From Fimbriimonadaceae bacterium (GTDB lineage Bacteria > Armatimonadota > Fimbriimonadia > Fimbriimonadales > Fimbriimonadaceae), in NCBI GenBank assembly GCA_019638775.1, contig JAHBTD010000002.1, positions 1 through 64,000 of the forward strand: a DNA stretch of 64,000 nucleotides. The letters are read 5' to 3'. How positions within the stretch are numbered: the first letter of the stretch is position 1; each line of letters opens with the position of its first letter. The translations under genes were made by a program, and so were the position numbers. A model generated the notes under the pieces. That model did no database searches. It saw only the letters and a program-made list of their open reading frames with translations, and was not told the DNA's origin. This document shows positions 1 through 8,298 of the stretch, in pieces.

Positions 1-18
1 GCGGAGGGATGAAACCTC

Positions 19-53
19 AAAGCGCGAATAAATTCGCGCACTCCCAAAAAGGA
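19..53. repeat. AATAAATT-centred palindromic repeat, copy 1
   Basis: The core GCGCGAATAAATTCGCGC (22-39) is a perfect palindrome with 8-base arms around AA, followed by CACTCCCAAAAAGGA. The same unit occurs at 15319-15353 and, on the other strand, inside miaB at 52667-52698. It ends just before the promoter region of the alcohol dehydrogenase gene. Copies and palindrome are seen directly; function is unknown. Confidence 0.85.
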
Positions 54-69
54 TCGGTAGACTCCCGGC

Positions 70-1200
70 ATGAAGATTCGTGCCGCCGTTCTTGAGGCTC
101 CCCACCAACCGTTTCAAGTCCAAGAAGCGGACCTTTCCGAACCGAGGGAGGGGGAAGTTCTCATCAAGGTTGCGGCGGTTGGGGTTTGTCACAGCGATTG
201 GCACCTGGTCGAAGGGGCGACGAACCACCCATTTCCGCTGGTCGCAGGACATGAGGGAGCGGGGACGGTGGTGGCTTTGGGTGGGGGTGGATCTCCGAAC
301 ACTGGAGAAGCAGCACCGAACGCAAAATTGGCCATCGGCGATCTCGTTGCCCTCAACTGGGCAGCGAACTGCGGGTCATGCTTTTACTGCCTTAACGGAC
401 GTCCAAGCCTTTGCGACACCTATGTAGACGCGATTTGGGCTGGCACAATGATCGACGGGACCACACGGCTGAGCCGAAACGGTGAGCCGATCTACCACTA
501 CTCGGCGCTGGCATGCTTTGCCGAATACTGCGTTGTGCCAGTTTCGTGCTGCGTGAAGATGCCATCAGCCCTGAATCCAGAGATCGCGGCGGTGATCGGG
601 TGCGCGGTCACTACCGGGGTCGGAAGCGTGCTGAATACGGCCCAGATGAAGCCCGAGTCGAGCGTGGTAGTGATCGGAGCAGGCGGGGTTGGTTTGAGCA
701 CGATCATGGGAGCAAAGGTAGCTGGGGCGAGCAAGATTATTGCGATTGATCCCTTGCAAAGCCGGCGTGATGCGGCGTTGCAGATGGGCGCGCATTTGGC
801 GCTTGACTCTGGTGCCGATGTTGTCCAGCAAGTTAGGACGGCTACAGACGGCCGAGGCGCGGACTATGTTTTTGAAGCGGTGGGCAAGCCGGTTTTGCAG
901 GAGTTGGCGTTGGAGCTTGCCCGTCCGGGTGGTGTGATCGTTTATAGCGGCTTGTCACCTTCGGGGTCGGCGACGAATATTCCGGGCGCGGTGCTGGTGC
1001 GGCAGGAGAAAACGGTGATGGGGTCTTACTACGGCACCTGTCATGCCGAGCGGGATTTCCCTTTGTATGCCGAGATGTTTGAGACGGGGCGGCTGCCGTT
1101 GGGGGATTTGGTGAGCCACCGGTATTCGCTCGACCAAATCAACGAGGCTTATGCGGATATGTTGAGCGGGAAGAGCGTGAGAGGCGTGATTGTTTTTTGA
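70..1200 (+). CDS. Zinc-dependent alcohol dehydrogenase (MDR family)
   Basis: Medium-chain, NAD(P)-dependent alcohol dehydrogenase of 376 aa, the usual length, probably oxidising a primary alcohol in the cytoplasm. The catalytic zinc ligands are visible at Cys40 and His61-Glu62 (GHE), the structural zinc cysteines are C101, C104, C107 and C115, and the Rossmann motif GAGGVG lies near residue 200. Compared with the family, the loop before the structural zinc site carries a short Gly/Pro/Asn-rich extension (about residues 71-85). There is no Shine-Dalgarno sequence; TAGACT lies six bases before the ATG, so the mRNA may be leaderless. It stands alone, followed by repeats. The substrate cannot be told from sequence. 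Confidence 0.9.
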   Translation: MKIRAAVLEAPHQPFQVQEADLSEPREGEVLIKVAAVGVCHSDWHLVEGATNHPFPLVAGHEGAGTVVALGGGGSPNTGEAAPNAKLAIGDLVALNWAANCGSCFYCLNGRPSLCDTYVDAIWAGTMIDGTTRLSRNGEPIYHYSALACFAEYCVVPVSCCVKMPSALNPEIAAVIGCAVTTGVGSVLNTAQMKPESSVVVIGAGGVGLSTIMGAKVAGASKIIAIDPLQSRRDAALQMGAHLALDSGADVVQQVRTATDGRGADYVFEAVGKPVLQELALELARPGGVIVYSGLSPSGSATNIPGAVLVRQEKTVMGSYYGTCHAERDFPLYAEMFETGRLPLGDLVSHRYSLDQINEAYADMLSGKSVRGVIVF

Positions 1201-1206
1201 GGGAGG

Positions 1207-1252
1207 AATGATGAGTGATGAGTGATGAGTGATGAACGATGAAAGATGAAAG
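1207..1252. repeat. GATGAGT-type heptamer array
   Basis: Tandem seven-base units (GATGAGT, GATGAAC, GATGAAA and variants) begin seven bases after the alcohol dehydrogenase stop codon. A larger array of the same type lies at 2362-2437. Confidence 0.85.
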
Positions 1253-1264
1253 AGGTATGGAACT

Positions 1265-1302
1265 CCCCTCCTCATTAAGCCTTCGGCGTTAACGAGGAGG
1301 GG
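1265..1302. repeat. CCCCTCCTC long hairpin repeat, copy 1
   Basis: Arms CCCCTCCTC (1265-1273) and GAGGAGGGG (1294-1302) pair, followed inside by TTAA/TTAA and GCC/GGC around a TTC loop. The copy at 7048-7087 has different inner bases that still pair. It lies between the alcohol dehydrogenase and the convergent CsgG-like gene and may also act as a transcription end. Confidence 0.75.
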
Positions 1303-1315
1303 GATTCCATGAACC

Positions 1316-1372
1316 CCCCCTGCCCCTACCCATCACCCCGACTTCGTCGTGGAGACAAGGAGGGGGGCCGGA
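1316..1372. repeat. Degenerate C-rich/G-rich hairpin repeat
   Basis: A C-rich left arm (from 1316) and a G-rich right arm (AAGGAGGGGGG) flank a small GAC-TTC-GTC hairpin. It resembles the CCCCTCCTC family but is less perfect. It abuts the end of the CsgG-like gene. Confidence 0.55.
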
Positions 1373-1374
1373 GA

Positions 1375-2304
1375 CTACTTGCTCCCGACTTCTTTCACGA
1401 TCGCGCCGGTTTCGAAGCCGTCGCCATCGACAACGGTCGCGATGGAGAACTTCTTATCCACTTCGATCACCTTGATCGTTCCGACCTTTGAGGTTCGTGT
1501 GCCGAGGATCGCGCCGGTTTCGGGGTCTTTGATCACGCGAACGATCTTGTGAACTTCGAAAGTGTCGCCCACGGAAACGCCCACTTCGGAACCCGCATTC
1601 AGGGTGACTTCCTTGGTTGGGGCATCAAAATCGGCGACCCGGCATGACCAAGCCGTTTTCTCAAGCTTCGCTAACACCTTTTCGACGGCTTGATCGATGG
1701 CTTTGGTTGTGGCTTCACCCAGCGGTGACTTCTCGAAGGACGCGAAGTCGGCGAAGGCGACTTTGCTGTTGCCATCGAACTTAAAGCTGGTCGAGCTGAC
1801 CTTTCCAGCGGCTTCTTCACTGGCGAGCATCTCGCTCGTATCCACGTTGAAGATTCGCACGTTGATCGCCATCTTGGCTTGGGTGACGGCTCCGCCAACC
1901 CGGCCGATGCCGCCGATATTGACACCGCCTCCGGTGGAGCTGCGGCTCATTTCGAAGTCAGTAACTTTGCCGCGTACTAATGCCTGAGCCGGGATAATCT
2001 TGCCCTTCTGGCTTTGCCCCGTGTTCTCTTCTTTGATGGCTTGCTCTTTTTCGAGCGCCTCCATGGCTTCGCGCTCGAGCACGACAAAGCGTCCGGTATC
2101 CATCAGCTTTTTGATGAGCTTCTCTTGGATCGCGTTTTTGAACTCGATTGGAATCTGCCATTCGTTCCAGTATTCATGGCTGTTCCAGTCGAGCTGTGCG
2201 ACGGCGATGCGCATTTTCAGCTTCTTCTCGGGTTTGGCTTGGTTGGCGTAACAAAGACCTACACCGAGTGTTGCGGCGAGCAAAAGCAATGAGATTCTTC
2301 GCAT
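1375..2304 (-). CDS. CsgG/HfaB-family secreted protein
   Basis: The protein has 309 aa with an N-terminal signal peptide (about 1-20, hydrophobic LLLLAATLGVGLC; the Cys at 19 could be a lipobox). The CsgG-like domain follows: an early beta strand (RIAVAQLDW), a helix reading FKNAIQEKLIKKLMDTGRF, then VVLERE and a Gly-rich segment (STGGGVNIGGIGRVGG), which in CsgG relatives precedes the membrane-inserting region. The C-terminal part (about 215-309) resembles a small beta domain. CsgG itself is an outer-membrane lipoprotein pore for curli secretion, but many relatives are only periplasmic curli-like assembly or penicillin-binding-protein-activator-like factors. No curli genes are nearby, so the role is open. 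Confidence 0.75.
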   Translation of the reverse strand: MRRISLLLLAATLGVGLCYANQAKPEKKLKMRIAVAQLDWNSHEYWNEWQIPIEFKNAIQEKLIKKLMDTGRFVVLEREAMEALEKEQAIKEENTGQSQKGKIIPAQALVRGKVTDFEMSRSSTGGGVNIGGIGRVGGAVTQAKMAINVRIFNVDTSEMLASEEAAGKVSSTSFKFDGNSKVAFADFASFEKSPLGEATTKAIDQAVEKVLAKLEKTAWSCRVADFDAPTKEVTLNAGSEVGVSVGDTFEVHKIVRVIKDPETGAILGTRTSKVGTIKVIEVDKKFSIATVVDGDGFETGAIVKEVGSK

Positions 2305-2361
2305 GGGTTTTCTCCTTCATGGACATTATGAGGGAAATCTCATGGCATCTGGTGTTCGGGA

Positions 2362-2485
2362 AGTGATGAAGGATGAAGGATGAGCGATGAGCGATGAAGG
2401 ATGAACGATAAGCGATGAACGATGAAGGATGAAGGAGGGCGTAGGCGTTCGGGCGCTGGCATTCGGGCTGTTCAGGCGTTGGAGG
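2362..2485. repeat. GATGARN heptamer array followed by GGCGTTCGG-type repeats
   Basis: From 2362 to 2437 about ten seven-base units (GATGAAG, GATGAGC, GATGAAC, GATAAGC) run in tandem. From 2443 to about 2482 a second degenerate array of GGCGTTCG / GGCGCTGG / GGCATTCGG units follows. Together they fill most of the gap between the CsgG-like gene and carB. Confidence 0.8.
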
Positions 2486-2621
2486 TACCCGTTTGGACCA
2501 ATTAGCCTTAGACGCGAACCACCCAAAATCGAACATCCAACACCCAATCACCTCTTCCCAAAAACAAAAGCCCCTTTCGCATCCGATCTGAGCGCGTCAT
2601 CTGTCAGACTCTACTTTTAGA

Positions 2622-5600
2622 ATGAAAGTCCTCGTGATCGGCTCTGGTCCCATCGTCATCGGGCAAGCCGCCGAATTCGACTACGCAGGAACGCAAGCCT
2701 GCAAATCCCTGAAAGAAGAGGGCCACGAGGTCGTCCTCATCAACTCCAATCCCGCCACGATCATGACCGATCCCGGCGTGGCAGACGCGCTCTACATCGA
2801 GCCGCTGACCCCCGAATTCTGCGAAAGGGTGATCGCCCGCGAAAAGCCGGACGCCCTGCTCCCAACCCTTGGCGGACAGACGGGCTTGAACCTCGCGACG
2901 CAGCTCGCTGATCTGGGCATTCTTGAGAAGTACAGCGTCAAACTCCTCGGTACGCCGTTGAGCGCGATCCGAAAGGCTGAGGACAGGGAAGAGTTTCGAG
3001 CTTTGATGCGGGAGATCAAAGAGCCCGTCCCCGAGAGCTTTATCATCGAAACGCCTGAGCAGCTCAAGGCGATTTTGGACACGCGCATCCCCGACGAGAA
3101 CGGACGCCTGATCGACTTTCCCTATCCCCGAATCGTGCGCCCTGCGTATACCCTTGGGGGTACCGGAGGTGGCATCGCCCACACCCCGGAAGAGCTTTGG
3201 GAGATCGGGCAAAAGGGCTTGCAGCTTTCGATGCGCTCGCAGGTCATGATCGAGCGGTCGCTGCTCGGCTGGAAAGAGGTCGAGTATGAAGTGATGCGCG
3301 ACAGCAAAGGCAACTGCATCACGATCTGCAACATGGAGAACTTCGACCCGATGGGCGTACACACGGGCGACTCCATCGTCATCGCTCCGAGTCAAACCCT
3401 GAGCGATCTGGAGTATCACATGCTCCGAACGGCCTCGCTGAAGATCATCAGCTCGCTGGGCATCGAGGGCGGATGCAACGTTCAGCTTGCGATCAATCCG
3501 GACAGTTTCGACTACTACGTCATCGAGGTCAACCCCCGCGTTTCTCGATCCTCTGCGCTGGCCTCCAAAGCCACTGGCTATCCGATTGCCCGTGTGGCGG
3601 CGAAGATTGCGGTTGGCAAAACGCTGGACGAGATTGAGAATCAGGTCACGAAGTCGACCAAAGCCTGCTTCGAGCCGGCATTGGACTACTGCGTCGTCAA
3701 GATTCCGCGCTGGCCGTTTGACAAATTCACCACCGGCGACCGTTCGCTCTTTACGCAGATGAAGGCTACCGGCGAAGTCATGGCGATTGACCGCACCTTT
3801 GAAGCCGCGTTCCTGAAGGCGATCCGGGGTCTGGAGGTGAAGCAGAAGGATCTGCGGCATGCGAAGTTTATGGGAATGGAGGACGCACCGCTTGCCCATG
3901 CCATCCAATTCCCGACCGACGAGCGCCTTTGGGCGATTGCTGAGGGCTTGCGGCGCGGTTGGGGCGTAGACGAGGTCAACCGACTGAGCAACGTCGATAA
4001 GTGGTTCTTGACGAAGATGCAAGGATTGCTGGACGTTGAGCAGCGGTTGGTGAAGGCAAGGGAAACGAATGGGCAGTCGGAACCGATAGAAAGCCTGGTC
4101 CGCGAGGCTTTCTTGATTGGATTCCCATCGCCGACGATTATGAGCCTCCTTGGAATACCGCCTGGACTTGGTTTGTCAAGCTTTGTAAATGATATGCCGA
4201 CGGATCAGGAGTTTGAGACCGCACTTAAGGCTCACGCAGATTTCCCGAATCTATCAAGTGCTCAGCTAGAGGACTTTGTAAAGCGATTCTCAGACAAGGT
4301 TACTTATCATCCGTCGCCCTTCCTACAGTTTTTGAAATCGAACGAAATCTCTTTTAGCTCGGCTGAGTCCATCTTCTTATTTGAAAGCCTGAGAGCAGTT
4401 GAGCGCCTCAAGACCAAGCCCGTCTTCAAGATGGTCGATACATGTGCTGCCGAATTTGAATCCGCAACCCCTTACTACTACGGAACCTTCGAGCAGGATG
4501 ACGACGCCACCCGCAACCTGACCGAGCTTGAGGACACGCGCAAGACCGTGCTTGTGCTCGGGTCCGGTCCGATCCGTATCGGACAGGGGATCGAGTTCGA
4601 CTACTCGTGCGTCCACTGCGTGTGGGCGCTTGAGGAGATGGGCTATCGGGCGGTTATCGTGAACAACAACCCCGAAACCGTCTCCACCGACTTTGACACT
4701 GGCGACGGCCTTTACTTTGAGCCGGTGACGCTGGAAGACACGATGGACATCGTGCGACATGAGCAGCCGATTGGGGCGGTGGTGCAGTTTGGCGGACAGA
4801 CAGCCATCAATCTCGCTCAAGGCTTGCACGACCAGGATGTTTCAATTCTTGGCACCAGTGCGGCAGCAATTGCGATGGCGGAAGATCGCGACCTTTTTGA
4901 AAAGCTGATGACCGAATTGGATATCGCCAAGCCGGCGGGCAGAGCGGTGCGCTCTTACGCTGATGCCGTCAAAGTCGCCCAAGAGGTGGGCTATCCGGTG
5001 TTGGTCCGCCCGAGTTTCGTCCTTGGTGGGCGGGCGATGGAGATCGTTTTCGACGAAGAGCAGCTAGAGCATTTCTATAGGGAAGCGGAGGATGCCAACC
5101 CCGGACAGCCGGTCTTGGTGGATAAGTACCTGCTGGGGATTGAGGCCGAAGTCGATGTCATCTCCGACGGCGTGGACACGCTGGTGCCGGGAATCATGGA
5201 GCATATCGAGCGCGCAGGCGTTCATAGCGGCGACTCGATGGCGGTCTATCCGGCGGTGCATCTGAGCGAGGAGATCCAGGCACAGATGGTGGTAAGCGCA
5301 TGCAAGATTGCGCGGGCGTTGAAGATTAAGGGGTTGATGAATATTCAGTTCGTGATCGCGCCGGAGGGACCTCCACCCCCTACCCCTTCCACTCCATCGA
5401 CTACTGTTTCGAGCGACGGAACCCCCACCCCCCACCGCCTCCCCCTCGCTCCTTCGTCACAGGGGGAGGGGAAGTTGCGGGCCTACGTTCTTGAGGTCAA
5501 CCCTCGTGGATCGCGGACCGTGCCGTATATTTCCAAGGTGACGGGGATTCCGATGGTCGATCTGGCGACGCGGTGCATGATGGGCCAAACGCTCAAGGGA

Positions 5601-6311
5601 ATGGGTTATGGAAGCGGTTTGTGGACTCTGGATGCAGGTGGAACCGTGGAAGGGATGTCGCCCAAGCCGCATGCAAAGGGCCGGATTATTCCTGAAAACG
5701 CCTTTATCAACGGGGAGCAAAATCTCATCCCAGAACCCTCACTCTACGCCATTAAAGCACCCGTTTTTAGCTTCCAAAAACTCGGCAAGGTAGAGCCAAG
5801 CCTTGGCCCAGAGATGAAGTCTACTGGTGAAATACTTGGAGTCGATAAGACTTACGAATCCGCTCTTTACAAAGCCCTCATCGCAAGCCACATTAACTTC
5901 AAGGCCAAGGGTTACGTTCTCCTCACGGTCCAAGACCCCGACAAGCCGGGGGCGATTGAGATTGCACGGAAGCTAGTGGCGAAAGGGTTTAAGATTGCTG
6001 CAACGGGGGGCACTCACGATGCGCTGTCGGAAGCCGGGATTGAGAGCCGGTGGGTGATGAAGATCAGCGAGGGTGAGCCGAACCTTTTGGACCTGATCCT
6101 GAAGGCAGATGTGAGCCTGATGATCAACACGCCATCGAACGACCGTCAGGCGGAAGAGGAGGCCGCGCGCATCCGTCGGGCGTGCATCGAAACGGGCGTG
6201 GCGTGCGTGACGAATATCGACACGGCGAATGCCCTGGTGCGGGCATTGGATGTGTTTGAGAACCCGATGAAGTCGAGCTGTGCGCGGTTGGAAGAGTATT
6301 TTCCGGTGTGA
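2622..6311 (+). CDS. carB: Carbamoyl-phosphate synthase large subunit, with two insertions
   Basis: Makes carbamoyl phosphate from bicarbonate, ammonia and two ATP for pyrimidine and arginine synthesis. Both ATP-grasp halves are present (first starting VLVIGSGPIVIGQAAEFDYAG, second VLVLGSGPIRIGQGIEFDYS near residue 643), as is the C-terminal MGS-like allosteric domain (about 1098-1229). The length is 1229 aa against about 1070 usual. Two insertions explain this: about 80 residues in the oligomerisation region (about 475-590), and about 38 Pro/Ser/Thr-rich residues (about 914-951) immediately before the conserved VLEVNPRGSRTVP. The second is made of a repeat found between genes elsewhere in the window. 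There is no Shine-Dalgarno sequence. The small subunit carA is not in the window. Confidence 0.97.
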   Translation: MKVLVIGSGPIVIGQAAEFDYAGTQACKSLKEEGHEVVLINSNPATIMTDPGVADALYIEPLTPEFCERVIAREKPDALLPTLGGQTGLNLATQLADLGILEKYSVKLLGTPLSAIRKAEDREEFRALMREIKEPVPESFIIETPEQLKAILDTRIPDENGRLIDFPYPRIVRPAYTLGGTGGGIAHTPEELWEIGQKGLQLSMRSQVMIERSLLGWKEVEYEVMRDSKGNCITICNMENFDPMGVHTGDSIVIAPSQTLSDLEYHMLRTASLKIISSLGIEGGCNVQLAINPDSFDYYVIEVNPRVSRSSALASKATGYPIARVAAKIAVGKTLDEIENQVTKSTKACFEPALDYCVVKIPRWPFDKFTTGDRSLFTQMKATGEVMAIDRTFEAAFLKAIRGLEVKQKDLRHAKFMGMEDAPLAHAIQFPTDERLWAIAEGLRRGWGVDEVNRLSNVDKWFLTKMQGLLDVEQRLVKARETNGQSEPIESLVREAFLIGFPSPTIMSLLGIPPGLGLSSFVNDMPTDQEFETALKAHADFPNLSSAQLEDFVKRFSDKVTYHPSPFLQFLKSNEISFSSAESIFLFESLRAVERLKTKPVFKMVDTCAAEFESATPYYYGTFEQDDDATRNLTELEDTRKTVLVLGSGPIRIGQGIEFDYSCVHCVWALEEMGYRAVIVNNNPETVSTDFDTGDGLYFEPVTLEDTMDIVRHEQPIGAVVQFGGQTAINLAQGLHDQDVSILGTSAAAIAMAEDRDLFEKLMTELDIAKPAGRAVRSYADAVKVAQEVGYPVLVRPSFVLGGRAMEIVFDEEQLEHFYREAEDANPGQPVLVDKYLLGIEAEVDVISDGVDTLVPGIMEHIERAGVHSGDSMAVYPAVHLSEEIQAQMVVSACKIARALKIKGLMNIQFVIAPEGPPPPTPSTPSTTVSSDGTPTPHRLPLAPSSQGEGKLRAYVLEVNPRGSRTVPYISKVTGIPMVDLATRCMMGQTLKGMGYGSGLWTLDAGGTVEGMSPKPHAKGRIIPENAFINGEQNLIPEPSLYAIKAPVFSFQKLGKVEPSLGPEMKSTGEILGVDKTYESALYKALIASHINFKAKGYVLLTVQDPDKPGAIEIARKLVAKGFKIAATGGTHDALSEAGIESRWVMKISEGEPNLLDLILKADVSLMINTPSNDRQAEEEAARIRRACIETGVACVTNIDTANALVRALDVFENPMKSSCARLEEYFPV
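5361..5475. repeat. Repeat-derived in-frame insertion within carB
   Basis: This tract of C-rich then G-rich DNA (CCACCCCCTACCCCTTCC early, CAGGGGGAGGGG at the end) looks like the C-rich/G-rich hairpin repeats between genes at 1316-1372, 7040-7087 and inside miaB. It codes for a low-complexity segment inside an otherwise conserved ATP-grasp region and keeps frame. Confidence 0.75.
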
Positions 6312-6322
6312 GAATCCGTTCC

Positions 6323-6344
6323 CTCCAGAACTGCTGTTCTGGAG
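6323..6344. repeat. CCTCCA hairpin repeat, copy 1
   Basis: Arms CTCCAGAAC (6323-6331) and GTTCTGGAG (6336-6344) with loop TGCT lie just after the carB stop. It could also end carB transcription, although no T-run follows. Confidence 0.75.
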
Positions 6345-6395
6345 AGTCCTAATGGGATAGTCAATAGGCCATCTTCTATCGAAAGTGTGGGAGAT

Positions 6396-6872
6396 TCATT
6401 TGCTTTGGTGCTTTACGATGATTGCGTGGATGTGAATCAGCATGACGCCAATAATCGCAAGCATAATCCCAAAAAGAAGTGCACTCTCAACGATGCCTAT
6501 AGCCGCGAAATCTCTTGAGCTCTCGCGAAAGTTGTCACCACTTGGCCTTCTGATTATTCCTGTAATTAAGGATATGAAGCTCATGTGCAGCATGAACCCA
6601 AAGATCGTTGCGGTTGAATAGAAGGACTGCGTCCGTTTGACACTGACTCTACAAGTATCTGGCAGCCTCTCCCTCGGATCACTCAATATGCCAATAGCCA
6701 CAATTGTCAACAAGAGCAGCAAGCTTGGAAGGAAAGCATAGAGCAAAACTCCATAGCCAAGGTCCCCATGAAATGTCCATCGGAACAAATATGCAGCCAA
6801 GCTTAACGTCGTCGTCAAGACGGCGCACAGAACGACAGCGAGACCAACTACTAGGTAAGGCGAGGTTGCCAT
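6396..6872 (-). CDS. Four-helix membrane protein of unknown function
   Basis: I do not recognise the family. The chosen start (Met of MATSPYLVVGL) gives 158 aa; an upstream extension to 7040 would read through repeat DNA and is unlikely. Four hydrophobic segments are seen, at about residues 6-30, 43-65, 90-112 and 126-150, separated by short charged loops, with a basic C-terminus (IVKHQSK). Its codon use is more AT-rich than that of its neighbours. It sits between carB and a repeat cluster and shares no obvious operon. Confidence 0.6.
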   Translation of the reverse strand: MATSPYLVVGLAVVLCAVLTTTLSLAAYLFRWTFHGDLGYGVLLYAFLPSLLLLLTIVAIGILSDPRERLPDTCRVSVKRTQSFYSTATIFGFMLHMSFISLITGIIRRPSGDNFRESSRDFAAIGIVESALLFGIMLAIIGVMLIHIHAIIVKHQSK

Positions 6873-6993
6873 GGTTGAATGTATTTTACGACACAAAAAA
6901 TCCTGGTAAAGCAGCGTTAAGGGAATCCACTCTTTGTTGCCTCCAGATGCGTCATCAGACGGCTTTATTGCAGTCAGTTGCAGGGATGATTTA

Positions 6994-7018
6994 GCCTCCA
7001 GACTGCGAGTCTGGAGGC
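6994..7018. repeat. CCTCCA hairpin repeat, copy 2
   Basis: Perfect 11-base arms GCCTCCAGACT and AGTCTGGAGGC surround loop GCG. The inner pair GACT/AGTC differs from other copies but stays complementary. Confidence 0.85.
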
Positions 7019-7047
7019 AAATAATCTTCCGGATCTCCACCCCCTAA

Positions 7048-7087
7048 CCCCCTCCTCATCAAGTCTCCGACGTTGACGAGGAGGGGG
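7048..7087. repeat. CCCCTCCTC long hairpin repeat, copy 2
   Basis: Arms CCCCCTCCTC and GAGGAGGGGG are followed inside by TCAA/TTGA and GTC/GAC around loop TCC. Against copy 1 (1265-1302) the inner pairs have changed together: TTAA/TTAA to TCAA/TTGA and GCC/GGC to GTC/GAC. Confidence 0.85.
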
Positions 7088-7092
7088 AATCA

Positions 7093-7124
7093 GTACCCTC
7101 CAGAACTGCCGTTCTGGAGGGTAC
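7093..7124. repeat. CCTCCA hairpin repeat, copy 3
   Basis: Perfect 14-base arms GTACCCTCCAGAAC and GTTCTGGAGGGTAC surround loop TGCC. Confidence 0.85.
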
Positions 7125-7152
7125 TAAGTGGGATTGTTAGGATGCGAATGTA

Positions 7153-7178
7153 CCCTCCATATTAACAAATATGGAGGG
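7153..7178. repeat. CCTCCA hairpin repeat, copy 4
   Basis: Arms CCCTCCATATT and AATATGGAGGG surround loop AACA. The outer CCCTCCA/TGGAGGG is kept while the inner pairs are changed to TATT/AATA. It lies 73 bases beyond the trpS stop. Confidence 0.85.
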
Positions 7179-7250
7179 ATCGTTAGACTATAGTTATGGT
7201 TCAGAACGCAGATTTCCGAAAGCTGACACCAGTTCGCTGATCGCCAAGAA

Positions 7251-8228
7251 CTACCGAATCCCCATCGCGGAGCGGACTTCGGTCATGGTCTGGGAGGCGA
7301 ATGCACGGGCTTTGTCAGCGCCGTCGTCCAGAATCTTCTCGACCGTGGGCAAATCCAGCAACGCCCGCCGCTCCCGAATCTCCATCAGCGACGCATTCAC
7401 CGCTTCCGTACACTCGCGCTTGCACTGCACACACCCGCGCGCGCCTGATTCGCATTCGGCCCGCACCGTCGCCACGTTCTCCTTGTTGTAGACCGTGTGG
7501 AGGCTAAACACCGCACAGCCATCAGGGTGTCCAGGGTCGTCCTTGCGGATTTTGGTGGGGTCGGTGAAGGCGGTCTTGATCTTGTCAGCCGTTTCGTCGG
7601 CAGTGTCGGCGATGTTGATCGTGTTGCCGTAACTCTTGCTCATCTTACGGCCGTCGAGCCCAAGCATTGTCGGCACTTCGCCGATGATGTTTTTGAACTC
7701 GGGGAACACCTCGCTGTACAGATGGTTGAACGAGCGCCCGATCTCACGGGAGAGCTCCAGGTGCGGCGCTTGATCCAGCCCGACAGGAACGCCGTAAGGC
7801 TTGTAAAGCAAGATGTCGGCGGCCTGCAGAACGGGATATCCAAGGAGACCGTAGGCTTCGTTGTCGATCTGCAGATTCTCCTTTTTCTCTTTGTAAGTGG
7901 GTACCCGCTCCAGCTTGCCGAGGGAAGTGATCATGCTCAGCAGCAAAAACAGCTCTGCGTGTTCCTTCACGTGCGACTGGATAAAGACCACCGACTTGTC
8001 GGGGTCGATGCCTGCCGCAAGGTAGTCCATCGCGATCTGGCGAGCGTTGTCGCTGATCTCGGTGGGGTTCTTCGCCATTGTGGTGAGCGCATGCCAATCG
8101 ACGACACAGCAGTAAAGGTTATAGTCATCCTGATGCTTCACCCAATTGCGCAAAGCCCCTTCAAGATTGCCTAAGTGCAGCTTCGCTTGCGTTGGCTGCA
8201 TTCCGCTGAGTAGTCGTTGTTTTTCCAT
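7251..8228 (-). CDS. trpS: Tryptophanyl-tRNA synthetase, Fe-S cluster type
   Basis: Class I aminoacyl-tRNA synthetase charging tRNA-Trp in the cytoplasm; 325 aa, the normal size. The two class I signatures are present: HLGN at residues 18-21 and KMSKS in LDGRKMSKSYGNT. The C-terminal anticodon-binding part holds four cysteines in a C-x20-C-x6-C-x2-C pattern (ending GCVQCK). This resembles the [4Fe-4S]-binding TrpRS known from Thermotoga maritima, so a cluster is likely here too. A Shine-Dalgarno-like GAAGGA precedes the ATG. It may be read alone or from the M50/lysA side, as a hairpin (8299-8337) separates them. Confidence 0.95.
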   Translation of the reverse strand: MEKQRLLSGMQPTQAKLHLGNLEGALRNWVKHQDDYNLYCCVVDWHALTTMAKNPTEISDNARQIAMDYLAAGIDPDKSVVFIQSHVKEHAELFLLLSMITSLGKLERVPTYKEKKENLQIDNEAYGLLGYPVLQAADILLYKPYGVPVGLDQAPHLELSREIGRSFNHLYSEVFPEFKNIIGEVPTMLGLDGRKMSKSYGNTINIADTADETADKIKTAFTDPTKIRKDDPGHPDGCAVFSLHTVYNKENVATVRAECESGARGCVQCKRECTEAVNASLMEIRERRALLDLPTVEKILDDGADKARAFASQTMTEVRSAMGIR

Positions 8229-8298
8229 TTTGTGTTCCTTCGATAATCAGGTACGGACATCCCAAGTCGGGCTCACCACAGGCCGATGAGGGATATTC

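Noticed and set aside
2604-4022. Long open frame (472 codons) opposite carB
   Set aside because: It lies fully on the other strand of a certain gene and has Arg/Asp/Val-rich, non-domain sequence; a shadow of codon bias.
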